From NCBI GenBank assembly GCA_963719025.1, contig CAVRBK010000058.1, forward strand, positions 1 through 64,000: 64,000 nucleotides of DNA, read 5' to 3'. The notes beneath the pieces were generated by a model that ran no database searches, was not told where the DNA came from, and was given only the letters and a program-made list of their open reading frames with translations. The position numbers and the translations under genes are program-made. Positions 17,771 to 26,643 of the stretch are shown here, in pieces (position 1 is the stretch's first letter; each line of letters opens with the position of its first letter). The stretch is from Thiosocius sp963719025. Lineage in GTDB: Bacteria; Pseudomonadota; Gammaproteobacteria; Chromatiales; Chromatiaceae.

Positions 17771-19732
17771 ATGGGTAAGATCATCGGTATCGACCTCGGC
17801 ACCACCAACTCCTGTGTCGCAGTGATGGAAGGTGGCAGCGCGAAGGTTATCGAGAACAGCGAGGGTGATCGCACGACGCCGTCGATCATCGCGTACAGCA
17901 GTGACGGTGAGGTGCTGGTCGGCCAGAGCGCCAAGCGCCAGGCCGTTACCAACCCGCAAAACACCCTGTTCGCGATCAAGCGCCTGATCGGTCGTCGCTT
18001 TACCGACGACGTGGTCAAACGTGACCAGGATATCGTGCCGTACAAGATTGTCGGCGCCGACAATGGCGATGCCTGGGTCGAGGTGAATGGCGAGAAGATG
18101 GCGCCGCCGGAGATTTCGGCAAAGATCCTGCAGAAAATGAAGAAGACCGCCGAGGATTACCTGGGCGAAACGGTGACCGAGGCGGTTATCACGGTGCCGG
18201 CCTACTTCAACGACTCGCAGCGCCAGGCGACCAAGGATGCCGGCAAGATCGCCGGTCTGGACGTCAAGCGCATCATCAACGAGCCGACCGCGGCCGCACT
18301 GGCCTACGGCATGGACAAATCGCCGGGCGACAAGAAGCTGGCCGTCTACGACCTGGGTGGCGGTACCTTCGACGTGTCGATCATCGAGATCGCCGAAGTC
18401 GATGGTGAGCACCAGTTCGAGGTGCTGTCGACCAACGGGGATACCTTCCTCGGCGGTGAAGACTTCGACATGCGGATCATCGACTTCCTGGTCGCCGAGT
18501 TCAAAAAGGACCAGGGCGTCGATCTGAAAAACGATCCGCTGGCCCTGCAGCGCCTGAAAGAGGGTGCCGAGAAGGCCAAGATCGAGCTGTCGTCGAGTTC
18601 GCAGACCGATATCAACCTGCCGTACATCACGGCCGATGCGAGCGGTCCGAAGCACATGAACATCAAGCTGACCCGGGCCAAGCTCGAGTCGCTGGTCGAT
18701 GAGCTGGTGCAGCGCACGCTCGAGCCGTGCAAGATCGCGCTCAAGGATGCCGGCCTGTCGGCGCTCGGAGATCGATGACGTGATCCTGGTCGGTGGCCAG
18801 ACGCGTATGCCGATGGTGCAGGAAGCCGGTCGAGAAGTTCTTCGGCAAGGCGCCGCGCAAGGACGTGAACCCGGATGAGGCGGTGGCCATGGGTGCCGCG
18901 ATCCAGGGTGGTGTGCTCGGTGGCGAGGTCAAGGACGTGCTGCTGCTCGACGTGACGCCGCTGTCGCTGGGTATCGAGACGCTGGGTGGTGTGATGACCA
19001 AGCTGATCGACAAGAACACGACGATCCCGACCAATGCATCGCAGATCTTCTCGACCGCGGATGACAACCAGACCGCGGTTACCGTGCACGTGCTGCAGGG
19101 TGAGCGTGAGCAGGCCGCCGGCAACAAGTCGCTGGGCCGTTTCGACCTGACGGATATCCCGCCGGCGCCGCGCGGCATGCCGCAGATCGAGGTCAGCTTC
19201 GATATCGACGCCAACGGTATCCTGCACGTGTCGGCCAAGGACAAGGCGACCGGCAAGGAGCAGTCGATCCGCATCACGGCATCATCCGGCTTGTCGGACG
19301 ACGAGGTCGAAAAGATGGTCAAGGATGCCGAGGCACATGCCGACGAGGACAAGAAGTTCCAGGAACTGGTCGGTACGCGCAACCAGGCCGATAGCCATGA
19401 TCCATGCGACCCGCAAGTCGATGGAAGAACTCGGTGAGGACAAGCTCGAGGCCGGAGAGAAAGAGGCTATCGACAAGGCCATCACGGATCTCGAAGAGGC
19501 GATGAAAGGCACCGACAAGGATGATATCGAGGCCAAGACCAAGGTCCTGACCGATGCATCCGCGAAGATGGCCGAGCGTCTGTATTCACAGCAGGGCGGT
19601 CCGGATGCAGCGGCAGCCGCCGCTGCGGCGGGTGCGGCGGGTGCCGGCGCGGCGGGTGCCGAGTCGGAGCAGGCTGCAGCGGATGACGATGTGGTCGATG
19701 CCGAATTCGAGGAAGTGAAAGACGGCAAGTAA
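17771..19732 (+). CDS. dnaK: Chaperone DnaK, reading frame broken by three +1 indels
   Basis: Hsp70 ATPase. The pieces give a full-length protein of about 650 residues: GIDLGTTNSCVAVMEG at the N-terminus, VPAYFNDSQRQATKDA, NEPTAAALAYG, YDLGGGTFDVSIIE, LVGGQTRMPMVQE, then the substrate domain (LLLDVTPLSLGIETLGG) and an Ala/Gly-rich tail ending DDDVVDAEFEEVKDGK. GGAG ribosome binding site before ATG 17771. Extra single bases near 18764 (DAGLSA/SEIDDV), 18826 (MVQEA/VEKFF) and 19395 (NQADS/MIHATRK) break translation as written. Since dnaK is close to essential under stress, sequence error is more likely than true loss. Confidence 0.96.
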
Positions 19733-19770
19733 GGCCGGTTTCCGGGGGTGAAGGCCCCCGGGCTCTTTGA

Positions 19771-19812
19771 CCGTGCATCGGCCAGATGGTCGCTGCACGG
19801 TTTTGGTTTTTA
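19771..19812 (+). terminator. Terminator between dnaK and dnaJ
   Basis: Inverted repeat CCGTGCA (19771-19777) / TGCACGG (19794-19800) followed by TTTTGGTTTTT. The 16-base loop is large, so termination or attenuation between dnaK and dnaJ may be partial. Confidence 0.6.
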
Positions 19813-19935
19813 TACGAGGGCACAGACGGGGCGAGGCAGCGCACTCGGTAGGGGGTATCTTGCGGAGCAAGTTTGCTCTTTCGATCCTGCGCGGCGTCGT
19901 ATCCTCTGTGTCGCTTACTGAAGCAGTATCTGACT

Positions 19936-21084
19936 ATGTCGAAACGTGATTACTACGAAGTACTGGGTGTGCAGAAGAACGCCAGCGAGGCCGAGATCAA
20001 GAAGGCCTACCGTCGTCTGGCGATGAAACACCATCCCGACCGCAACACCGGCGATAAGTCGGCCGAGGCCGAGAAGAGTTTCAAGGAGGCCAAGGAGGCC
20101 TACGAGGTGCTTTCCGATTCGCAGAAGCGCGCGGCCTACGACCAGTTCGGCCACGCCGGCGTCGATCCCTCGATGGGTGGTGGCCAAGGCTTTGGCGGTG
20201 GCGGTGGCGGAAACTTCAGCGACATCTTCGGCGATGTCTTCGGCGACATCTTCAACGGCGGCCGCGCCGGCGGTGGCGGCTCGCGCGTCCAGCGCGGTGC
20301 CGATCTGCGCTACAACCTCGAGCTGAGTCTCGAGGATGCGGTTGCCGGCACCAGCGTCAAGATCAAGGTACCCACCTGGTCGCATTGCGATACCTGTGGT
20401 GGCACGCGGCGCCAAGAAGGGCACCTCGCCGAAGACCTGCGGCACCTGCCAGGGTGCGGGCCAGGTGCGCATGCAGCAGGGCTTCTTCTCGGTCCAGCAG
20501 ACCTGTCCGACCTGTCATGGACGGGCAGCGTGATCGAGGATCCGTGTCCGGCCTGTCGCGGCCAGGGGCGTGTTCAGGAAAGCAAGACGCTGTCGGTCAA
20601 GGTGCCGCCGGGTGTCGATACCGGTGATCGCATCCGCCTGCAGGGCGAGGGCGAGGCCGGCGATCATGGCGGGCCGGCTGGTGATCTGTATGTGCAGGTG
20701 AACGTGCGCGAGCATGCGATCTTTACCCGCGATGACAGCCACCTGTACTGCGAGGTGCCGATCGCCTTCACCACGGCGGCCTTGGGCGGTGAGCTCGAGG
20801 TGCCGACGCTTGGCGGCAAGGTCAAACTGAAGATCCCCGAGGGGACCCAGACCGGCAAGATGTTCCGTATGCGCGGCAAGGGCGTAAAGCCGGTACGCGG
20901 TGGTCCGCAGGGCGACCTGATCTGTCGTGTCGTGGTCGAGACGCCGGTAAAGCTGAACGATCAGCAGCGCAGCCTGCTGAACCAGCTCGACGAGTCACTC
21001 AAAGGCGGCGGCTCCAAGCACAGCCCGAATGCCCAGTCTTGGGTCGACAGTGTCAAAGGGTTCTTCGAAAAGATGGGGCTCTGA
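19936..21084 (+). CDS. dnaJ: Co-chaperone DnaJ, two compensating indels
   Basis: Stimulates DnaK ATPase and hands over substrates. Start at ATG 19936 (MSKRDYYEVLGVQKNA). J domain with HPD in KHHPDRNTG, Gly/Phe-rich linker, four CXXCXGXG zinc-binding repeats (CDTCGGTG, CGTCQGAG, CPTCHG, CPACRGQG), then the client-binding domain. An extra base near 20406 and a missing base near 20521 put the middle two zinc repeats out of frame as written, then frame is restored to the TGA at 21084. About 380 residues, normal length. Confidence 0.95.
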   Translation: MSKRDYYEVLGVQKNASEAEIKKAYRRLAMKHHPDRNTGDKSAEAEKSFKEAKEAYEVLSDSQKRAAYDQFGHAGVDPSMGGGQGFGGGGGGNFSDIFGDVFGDIFNGGRAGGGGSRVQRGADLRYNLELSLEDAVAGTSVKIKVPTWSHCDTCGGTRRQEGHLAEDLRHLPGCGPGAHAAGLLLGPADLSDLSWTGSVIEDPCPACRGQGRVQESKTLSVKVPPGVDTGDRIRLQGEGEAGDHGGPAGDLYVQVNVREHAIFTRDDSHLYCEVPIAFTTAALGGELEVPTLGGKVKLKIPEGTQTGKMFRMRGKGVKPVRGGPQGDLICRVVVETPVKLNDQQRSLLNQLDESLKGGGSKHSPNAQSWVDSVKGFFEKMGL

Positions 21085-21114
21085 TTCCGCATTGCCGAAT
21101 CAAGGTTGTTTCGA

Positions 21115-21137
21115 GCCCGCCGTTCGGCGGGCTTTTT
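21115..21137 (+). terminator. Rho-independent terminator after dnaJ
   Basis: Stem GCCCGCCG (21115-21122) / CGGCGGGC (21125-21132) with a TT loop and T5. It closes the heat-shock operon before dapB. Confidence 0.88.
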
Positions 21138-21222
21138 GCTGGCGTCGCCCGCGGCGCGCGACGCGGTGATACCATCGATGGGCTATAACTCTGACTGACA
21201 CCTTCATGGGAAAGACACCAGA

Positions 21223-22026
21223 ATGATTCGAGTTGCTGTGGTAGGCGCCGCCGGGCGTATGGGCAAGACATTGATTGAGGCGGTCACGCAGGCCGAAAAC
21301 CTGACCCTTTCGGCAGCCACCGAGTTACCGGACTCGACGCTGATTGGCGTGGACGTGGGCGAGTTGGCCGGCGTCGGCAAGCTCGGGGTGCCCCTGTCAC
21401 ATAGTCTGACCAAGGTGGTGGATGCCTTTGACGTGGTAATCGACTTCACCGGCCCGACCGCAACCATGGTGCATCTGGATGTCTGTCGGAAGCATGGCAA
21501 GTCAATGGTCATCGGTACCACCGGTCTGGATGAAAAGCAGAAAAAAAAGATCGCCGATGCAGCCGTGGACATCGGTATCGTGTTTGCGCCCAACATGAGC
21601 GTCGGGGTGAACCTGTGTTTCCGTCTGCTGCAACTGGCGGCGCGGGTGATGGGAGACGATGCCGATATCGAGATCGTTGAGGCACATCATCGGCACAAGG
21701 TCGATGCGCCGTCGGGCACGGCCCTGCGCATGGGTGAGGTGGTTGCCGAAACCCTGGGCCGGGATCTCAAGGAGGTCGCGGTATATGGTCGGGAAGGCCA
21801 GACCGGTGCGCGTGACCCGCAGACCATCGGCTTTGAAACCATTCGTGCCGGCGATGTCGTGGGCGAACATACGGTGTGGTTTGCCACCGAGGGCGAGCGG
21901 GTGGAAATCACCCACAAGGCGTCGAGCCGGATGACCTTTGCCAAGGGGGCCACGCGCGCGGCGGCCTGGCTGGGCGCACAGGACAAGGGCCTGTTCGATA
22001 TGCAGGATGTACTCGAACTCCGCTAG
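21223..22026 (+). CDS. dapB: 4-hydroxy-tetrahydrodipicolinate reductase
   Basis: NAD(P)H-dependent step in lysine and meso-diaminopimelate synthesis. 267 residues. Rossmann motif GAAGRMGKT at residues 8-16, VIGTTGLDEKQ, APNMSVGVN, and the catalytic/substrate motif EAHHRHKVDAPSGTA. Complete and intact. The last 20 bases overlap the start of the following lipoprotein gene, suggesting coupling. Confidence 0.96.
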   Translation: MIRVAVVGAAGRMGKTLIEAVTQAENLTLSAATELPDSTLIGVDVGELAGVGKLGVPLSHSLTKVVDAFDVVIDFTGPTATMVHLDVCRKHGKSMVIGTTGLDEKQKKKIADAAVDIGIVFAPNMSVGVNLCFRLLQLAARVMGDDADIEIVEAHHRHKVDAPSGTALRMGEVVAETLGRDLKEVAVYGREGQTGARDPQTIGFETIRAGDVVGEHTVWFATEGERVEITHKASSRMTFAKGATRAAAWLGAQDKGLFDMQDVLELR

Positions 22027-22496
22027 CGCCGTTGTTCGCGGCCTGCTGATCACCGTGCTGGTGATGCTTTCGGCGTGCGCGGATGACCCTGGTTCGCCTG
22101 AGCAACAGGTGCGTGACGCGTTGCAGGCGATGGAAACGGCCGTGGAGGAGGGTTCGATCAAGGCTGCGGCGGCGCTGCTGCATGCCGATTATCGCGATTC
22201 ATTGCATAGCCGCAAACGCGAGGCGGTGGCGTCCCTGTTTGCCTACCTGCGGCGCCACCGCAGCATCCATCTTTTCACGGTTGTCCGCTCCGTCGATTTG
22301 GCTGCGGACGCACAGGCATGCAGAGGTGGTCGCCTACGTGGCGATGGGTGGTGTGCCGATGGACTCGGTCGAGACCGCCGTGTCGGTAAAGGCCGATCTG
22401 TACCGCTTCGATGTGCAACTGGTGCAGGGAGAAGACGACTGGTTGATCACGCGCGCTCGCTGGCAGCGTGCGCCAGCAGAATTATTTGCCCTCTGA
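22007..22496 (+). CDS. Putative lipoprotein, one frameshift
   Basis: ATG at 22007 overlaps the end of dapB. The N-terminus (VVRGLLITVLVMLSAC) is a lipoprotein signal peptide with lipobox LSAC. The mature part (QQVRDALQAMETAVEEGSIK, DYRDSLHSRKREAVASLFAYLRRHRSIHLF) resembles small nuclear-transport-factor-2-like envelope proteins, but I do not name the family. An extra base near 22315 moves the remainder (HAEVVAYVAMGG to the end PAELFAL) to the next frame, ending at TGA 22496. About 162 residues if corrected. Confidence 0.75.
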
Positions 22497-22549
22497 CGAA
22501 CAACGCCGGCTGCGCAATGCATGAGCACGTGCGTAGCCGCGATGCTGGC

Positions 22550-23212
22550 CTATTGCCTTTTGCTCGCGATGGAATGACGCCAACCGATCGCCAGCAGTCC
22601 GATCGCCATCGTGGCTATCGGCAGAGGCGCCGGGATCGGGTTGCCATAGATGCGGATGCCCAGGTTCAGGTCGTCGTCAGCGGCCCAGGTGGTTGGGTTG
22701 TCAAGATAGGCTTCGTTCAGCAGCGGAGTGGGGGAATTGCCGGGCATCGCACCATTGGCGTAGGTGTTGCCGTTGGGTGTTCGATACTCGAAAACGATCC
22801 AATAGGTACCCTGGGCGAGTTCCAGGCCGTTGCCGTAGGTAATGTTGTAGCCTTCCCAGTTGGCAACATCGGCGCCGACTATTTCCGCACCGTTGGTATA
22901 CAGGCGGGATGCAGCATCGAATGCCGGCACATCGCCGCCATCACCCCAGATTGATATCGAGAAGGTCTGCCCACGCAGATCGTCGAGCAGCGTTTCGGCG
23001 GACATCCAGCCCTCCAGTCGCGTGATGTAGTAGGGGCGGTCGAGTACAAACTCGGCGGCCAGCCATTGGGCGCTGCCAAAGGCATTTCCACTGGCGCTGA
23101 GTGTGCCCGGACCGGTATCGACAATCAGCCCGGCATGGGCTGTTGCGCCGAGGACCAGCAGGCACAGGCCGGCGAGGTAGTGCTTCACAATCTTGCTCAC
23201 GTTGTTCTCCAT
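22550..23212 (-). CDS. Exported protein with PEP-CTERM-like sorting tail
   Basis: 220 residues from ATG 23212 (MENNVSKIVKHYL). Signal peptide LAGLCLLVLGATAHA; a beta-rich extracellular body (WLAAEFVLDRPYYITRLEGW, FSISIWGDGG, GTYWIVFEYRTPNG); and a tail of short Pro motif, hydrophobic span and basic end (PIPAPLPIATMAIGLLAIGW then RHSIASKRQ), the three-part layout of PEP-CTERM/VPLPA-CTERM exosortase substrates. The motif is APLP rather than VPEP, so recognition is not certain. Presumably a surface or matrix protein. No exosortase gene is in the window. Confidence 0.75.
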   Translation of the reverse strand: MENNVSKIVKHYLAGLCLLVLGATAHAGLIVDTGPGTLSASGNAFGSAQWLAAEFVLDRPYYITRLEGWMSAETLLDDLRGQTFSISIWGDGGDVPAFDAASRLYTNGAEIVGADVANWEGYNITYGNGLELAQGTYWIVFEYRTPNGNTYANGAMPGNSPTPLLNEAYLDNPTTWAADDDLNLGIRIYGNPIPAPLPIATMAIGLLAIGWRHSIASKRQ

Positions 23213-23477
23213 TATTTTGTCGCGCGCGACGCGTTTGTTGCGTGCTCCCTGCGCCGCAAGAACGGATGCCACAGGCCACTTAATCGGCCCCTTTTTGTGA
23301 TTTGAGGGGATGAAATGACCGAGTGCCGTACTGGGAATGTAAACTTTCCTGACGGCCGAAACGTCAAAATCTGGCGGATAGCTGCGCGGTGTCTTACGCC
23401 CGGGATGAGGGGCGTGAAAGAACGGGAGACGGGGCGGGAAAAATGTGCGGGACGGGTCGAGGCAGGATCAGACAGGC

Positions 23478-23514
23478 ACAAAAAACGGCGGCCATCCGGC
23501 CGCCGCGTTTTTTT
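23478..23514. terminator. Bidirectional terminator beside mscL
   Basis: A-run 23480-23485, stem CGGCGGCC (23486-23493), ATCC loop, GGCCGCCG (23498-23505), then CG and T7. It ends mscL (minus strand) 3 bases past its stop. Confidence 0.88.
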
Positions 23515-23517
23515 GCA

Positions 23518-23976
23518 TCAGCTCAGTTCGCTGGTGCAGTGCGGGCAGCGTGTCGCCTTGATCGGAATCTGGGTGAAACACTGCGGGCATTCCTTTTCGG
23601 TCGGCTCCGCAGGTGCTTCTTCCTCTTTCTTCTGCAGCGAGTTCATGCCCCTGATCAGCATGAACACGGCAAAGGCGACGATCGTAAAGCTGATCACGCT
23701 GTTGATGAACAGGCCGACGTTCAGCGTAACGGCACCGGCCTCTTTGGCGGCGGCAACGGAAACATACGGGCCTGCGGCCTCCGCACCCTCTTTGAGCGTG
23801 ATGAAGACATCGGCGAAATCGACACCGCCCAGCAGCAGGCCGATTGGCGGCATTATCACGTCCGATACGAGACTCTTGACGATTGTGCCAAAGGCGCCAC
23901 CGATAATGATACCGACCGCCATGTCGACGACGTTGCCACGCATGGCAAATTTCTTGAACTCTTCCATCATAGCCAT
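23518..23976 (-). CDS. mscL: Large-conductance mechanosensitive channel with zinc ribbon
   Basis: Pentameric inner-membrane valve that opens under hypo-osmotic shock. About 152 residues from ATG 23976, with GGAG nine bases upstream; the family core begins MMEEFKKFAMRGNVVDMAVGII. Two spans: VVDMAVGIIIGGAFGTIVKSL and LFINSVISFTIVAFAVFMLI. After the cytoplasmic helix there is a C-terminal zinc ribbon (CPQCFTQIPIKATRCPHC), absent from E. coli MscL but known in some other bacteria. Monocistronic. Confidence 0.95.
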   Translation of the reverse strand: MAMMEEFKKFAMRGNVVDMAVGIIIGGAFGTIVKSLVSDVIMPPIGLLLGGVDFADVFITLKEGAEAAGPYVSVAAAKEAGAVTLNVGLFINSVISFTIVAFAVFMLIRGMNSLQKKEEEAPAEPTEKECPQCFTQIPIKATRCPHCTSELS

Positions 23977-24093
23977 TCTGACTATCTCCACATGTTGCTA
24001 ATGATGGCCCCGGCAAGGGCACTGATTAAACCCTGATTGTCTGTCCTGACGCAGGGTACGGTGTCCCGAATTGATGCCTTTTCCACGGCATTT

Positions 24094-24396
24094 CTATCGT
24101 CGATGTCTCAGTAAAGCTTCTAAATCCGGCGGCAATTCTACACGCTCCGGATTGTCTTCGCTTGCAATCCAGGTCAGTGCGGCACGGATCTGCGGCATCA
24201 GGCGCTTGCGCAGCTGCAGGATGCCGCCCGGGTGCGCCGCACAGTGTGACGCCGCATCATGCAATGTCTCGCGCGCGACCTGCGCGCACTCGGAGCCACC
24301 CGGTGGATAGGCGGCATCGGCATAGGCCCGGACTGCGCCGGCCAGGGTTATCGCGGCCGTGCGGTCGCAGGCAAACTCAACGGTCCTGGTTTTCAC
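24094..24396 (-). CDS. Hypothetical protein downstream of an SDR gene
   Basis: 100 residues from a GTG at 24396, starting 18 bases after the stop of the SDR gene on the same strand, so probably co-transcribed. The sequence is helical (AAITLAGAVRAYADAAYP, ARETLHDAASHCAAH, RLMPQIRAALTWIA) and ends basic. No family recognised. The tight spacing and normal codon use support a real gene. Confidence 0.6.
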   Translation of the reverse strand: MKTRTVEFACDRTAAITLAGAVRAYADAAYPPGGSECAQVARETLHDAASHCAAHPGGILQLRKRLMPQIRAALTWIASEDNPERVELPPDLEALLRHRR

Positions 24397-24414
24397 CGCT
24401 GCGGCGAAAAATCG

Positions 24415-25128
24415 TCAGCTTTTGCCATACACGGGGATCGCTGCGCCGGTCACACAACGTGCCGCATCGGAGGCCAGAAACTGCACGACATCGGCCAGGG
24501 CCTCGGGTGGTACCCATTGGCTGAAGTCGGCATCGCGCATCGCATCGCGATTCTGCGGGGTGTCGATGGTACCCGGCAGGATGCAATTGACGTTGATGTT
24601 GTCCATTTTGTTTTCTGCCGCGAGCGACTCGGTCAGGGTGAGGACCGCGGCCTTCGAGGCACAATAGGGCCCCATGCGGCCCTTGCCGTTCTCGGCGGCA
24701 CGCGCCGAGACATTGATGATGCGCCCGCCCTGGTTGTCGAGCATCACCGGGATGACCTGGCGGCAGGTGTTGAAAACCGAACGCACGTTGAGGTTCATCA
24801 TGAAATCCCAGTCCCTGTCGTCGGTATCCTGGATCAGTGGTCCCATGGTGAAACCGCCGGCGATGTTGGCGAGCACGTCGATCCGGCCGAGGTCGTTAAC
24901 GATCCCGGCGATCGTGGCATCGACCACTTTGGCGTCGATCAGGTTGGTCGGATAGGCCTTTGCCGATGCCTGACCCTTGCAGTTGTCCACGGTCTTTTGC
25001 AGACCCTCGGCGTTCAGGTCGAGCAGGGCCAGGTGCGCGCCCTGGGCGGCAAAACCAAGCGCAACCGCCCGCCCGAGGTTGCCGGCGGCACCGGTCACGA
25101 CGACCACTTTGTTTTCGAATTCGCTCAT
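24415..25128 (-). CDS. Short-chain dehydrogenase/reductase
   Basis: 237-residue NAD(P)-dependent oxidoreductase of the classical SDR family: cofactor motif TGAAGNLGRAVA (residues 12-23), NIAGG at about 89-93, catalytic Ser in NVSARAAE, and YCASK (Tyr/Lys pair). LPGTIDTPQN is the usual region after the active site. ALLDLN after the second strand suggests NAD preference (Asp). The substrate is unknown. It is first of a two-gene unit with the 100-residue protein downstream. Confidence 0.88.
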   Translation of the reverse strand: MSEFENKVVVVTGAAGNLGRAVALGFAAQGAHLALLDLNAEGLQKTVDNCKGQASAKAYPTNLIDAKVVDATIAGIVNDLGRIDVLANIAGGFTMGPLIQDTDDRDWDFMMNLNVRSVFNTCRQVIPVMLDNQGGRIINVSARAAENGKGRMGPYCASKAAVLTLTESLAAENKMDNINVNCILPGTIDTPQNRDAMRDADFSQWVPPEALADVVQFLASDAARCVTGAAIPVYGKS

Positions 25129-25296
25129 GGCTGTTTCCCGTTGGGTTTCTGGATATGAGAACCATGGTGGCAGGGTAGCCGACCCGGCGGGTGCGGCAAA
25201 GCGGCTTACGCCCGGCTATTCCTGCGCCGCGGACGGGGTTGGCACGAACCCTGCCTTTTGTTAGCCGACGGGGTTTCTCAATCGAGGTGTTGTGCC

Positions 25297-26256
25297 ATGT
25301 TTCAGTTTCCGCTTTCAGGTGGCGCGGTTGCCGGTGCCGCGGGGGCACCGGCAACCGAGGGTGGCCTGGAAAGGCTGGGGATACAAGGGCTGTTGCAGAC
25401 GGGCGATGGCCTGGAAGCGGGGTTTTCCGCAGAGCTGCAATCGCTGCTCATGCAGATGTCGCCACAGATGTTTCGGCGACTCGAGGAACTGCTGGCCGGC
25501 GGCATGGATTTGCCACAGGCGGCAAGCCGGCTCCTAAGCGAGGCCAGGCTCGGGGCGCCCGAGGGGACCTTCGCCGGCATGCTGAATAGCGGGACCATGG
25601 GGGATCTCGAGGGGGAAGCCGTGGTGGCGATGACCCGGCTGGAAACGCCGGGAACACTGAAACCCTTGGCCGACGCCCTGCAGGGCATGCCCAAAACGCC
25701 GAATGAGTTGTTGCAGTCTTTGACTGCGCTGGGTGCAGGGACACCGCTGGCGATGATGTCATCGGCACAACCCGGTGCCCAGATGTCTCCGCAGCTCGCG
25801 AGCAACCTGCTGGGCATGGGCGTGCCGCAACAGGTTGGCGACAAGGGCTGGGCCAACGCGATCGCCGACCGTCTGATGTGGATGGTGCAGGGCGACCAGC
25901 AGTCTGCCCGGCTCAAGCTCAATCCACCAAACCTGGGGCCGCTGGAGGTGCGTGTCAGTATCAACCAGGAGCAGGCGAGCGTGTCGTTCCTGGCCAATCA
26001 CGCGGCGGTGCGCGATGCCCTCGAGGCGGCGTTGCCGCGTCTGCGCGAGATGTTCGATCAGCAATCGATCCAGCTGGTGCGTGCGGATGTATCCGATCCG
26101 GGAGCCCAGCAGGGCGATCGCGCGGGCGATTCGTCGGCGCGGTCTGGTCGAGGCGAGGGCCCGGACGACGGCCTTGGCGGCGACGAGACCATGCTTGCCC
26201 TGGATGGGCTGGAGAGCGGCCCGGTCTCCGTGGGCCTGGTGGATCTGTTCGCCTGA
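25297..26256 (+). CDS. fliK: Flagellar hook-length control protein FliK (C-terminal domain)
   Basis: 319 residues from ATG 25297 (MFQFPLSGG). The C-terminal region, about residues 185-270, matches the FliK/Flg_hook domain: ADRLMWMVQGDQQSARLKL, NPPNLGPLEVRVSINQ, ANHAAVRDALEAALPRLREM. The rest is low-complexity Gly/Ala/Met-rich, as in FliK proteins. It stands alone: no other flagellar gene is in the window, whereas fliK normally lies among fliF-fliO. It could control hook length from an orphan locus or be a FliK-like protein with another role. Confidence 0.8.
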   Translation: MFQFPLSGGAVAGAAGAPATEGGLERLGIQGLLQTGDGLEAGFSAELQSLLMQMSPQMFRRLEELLAGGMDLPQAASRLLSEARLGAPEGTFAGMLNSGTMGDLEGEAVVAMTRLETPGTLKPLADALQGMPKTPNELLQSLTALGAGTPLAMMSSAQPGAQMSPQLASNLLGMGVPQQVGDKGWANAIADRLMWMVQGDQQSARLKLNPPNLGPLEVRVSINQEQASVSFLANHAAVRDALEAALPRLREMFDQQSIQLVRADVSDPGAQQGDRAGDSSARSGRGEGPDDGLGGDETMLALDGLESGPVSVGLVDLFA

Positions 26257-26351
26257 ATCTGCGGCAGATCTCTCCGTAATCCAATCCCTTTCCTTGCTAT
26301 GATGGGGCGTCGCAGCAGGGTCCTGTTCGATTGCTTTGGGGGGGAATCTCG

Positions 26352-26639
26352 TTGGTCATCATCAAGCTGCTTTTCCTGTTGGTTTTTATGCTCGTGGGCG
26401 CCAGTTTCGCGATCATCAATGACGCGCCGGTAACCGTTGATCTGTACTTCATGCGGCCGGAGATGCCCTTGTCGTTGCTGCTGCTGTTCGCGCTGGGTTG
26501 CGGGATCCTGCTCGGCGGGCTGGCCGGCATGGTCTATTTCATGCGGGTGAAGAAAGAAAATGCCGATCTGAAGCGCAAGGCGCGCCTGGTCAGCGAAGAA
26601 GTGAAAAACCTGCGCGCGTTGCCCATCAAGGGGCGTTGA
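26352..26639 (+). CDS. lapA: LapA, inner-membrane lipopolysaccharide assembly protein A
   Basis: 95 residues from a TTG at 26352 (VIIKLLFLLVFML), with a GGGGGG ribosome binding site about 8 bases upstream. Two transmembrane spans (LLFLLVFMLVGASFAII and LSLLLLFALGCGILLGGLAGMVYF) and a charged coiled tail (RVKKENADLKRKARLVSEEVKNL), the LapA/YciS layout. It is followed after 4 bases by lapB, the conserved lapAB-pyrF order of gammaproteobacteria. Confidence 0.9.
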   Translation: MVIIKLLFLLVFMLVGASFAIINDAPVTVDLYFMRPEMPLSLLLLFALGCGILLGGLAGMVYFMRVKKENADLKRKARLVSEEVKNLRALPIKGR

Positions 26640-26643
26640 TTTC

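Noticed and set aside
16955..18655. 566-codon minus-strand frame over grpE and dnaK
   Set aside because: Antisense to two well-conserved genes; composition is that of a shadow.
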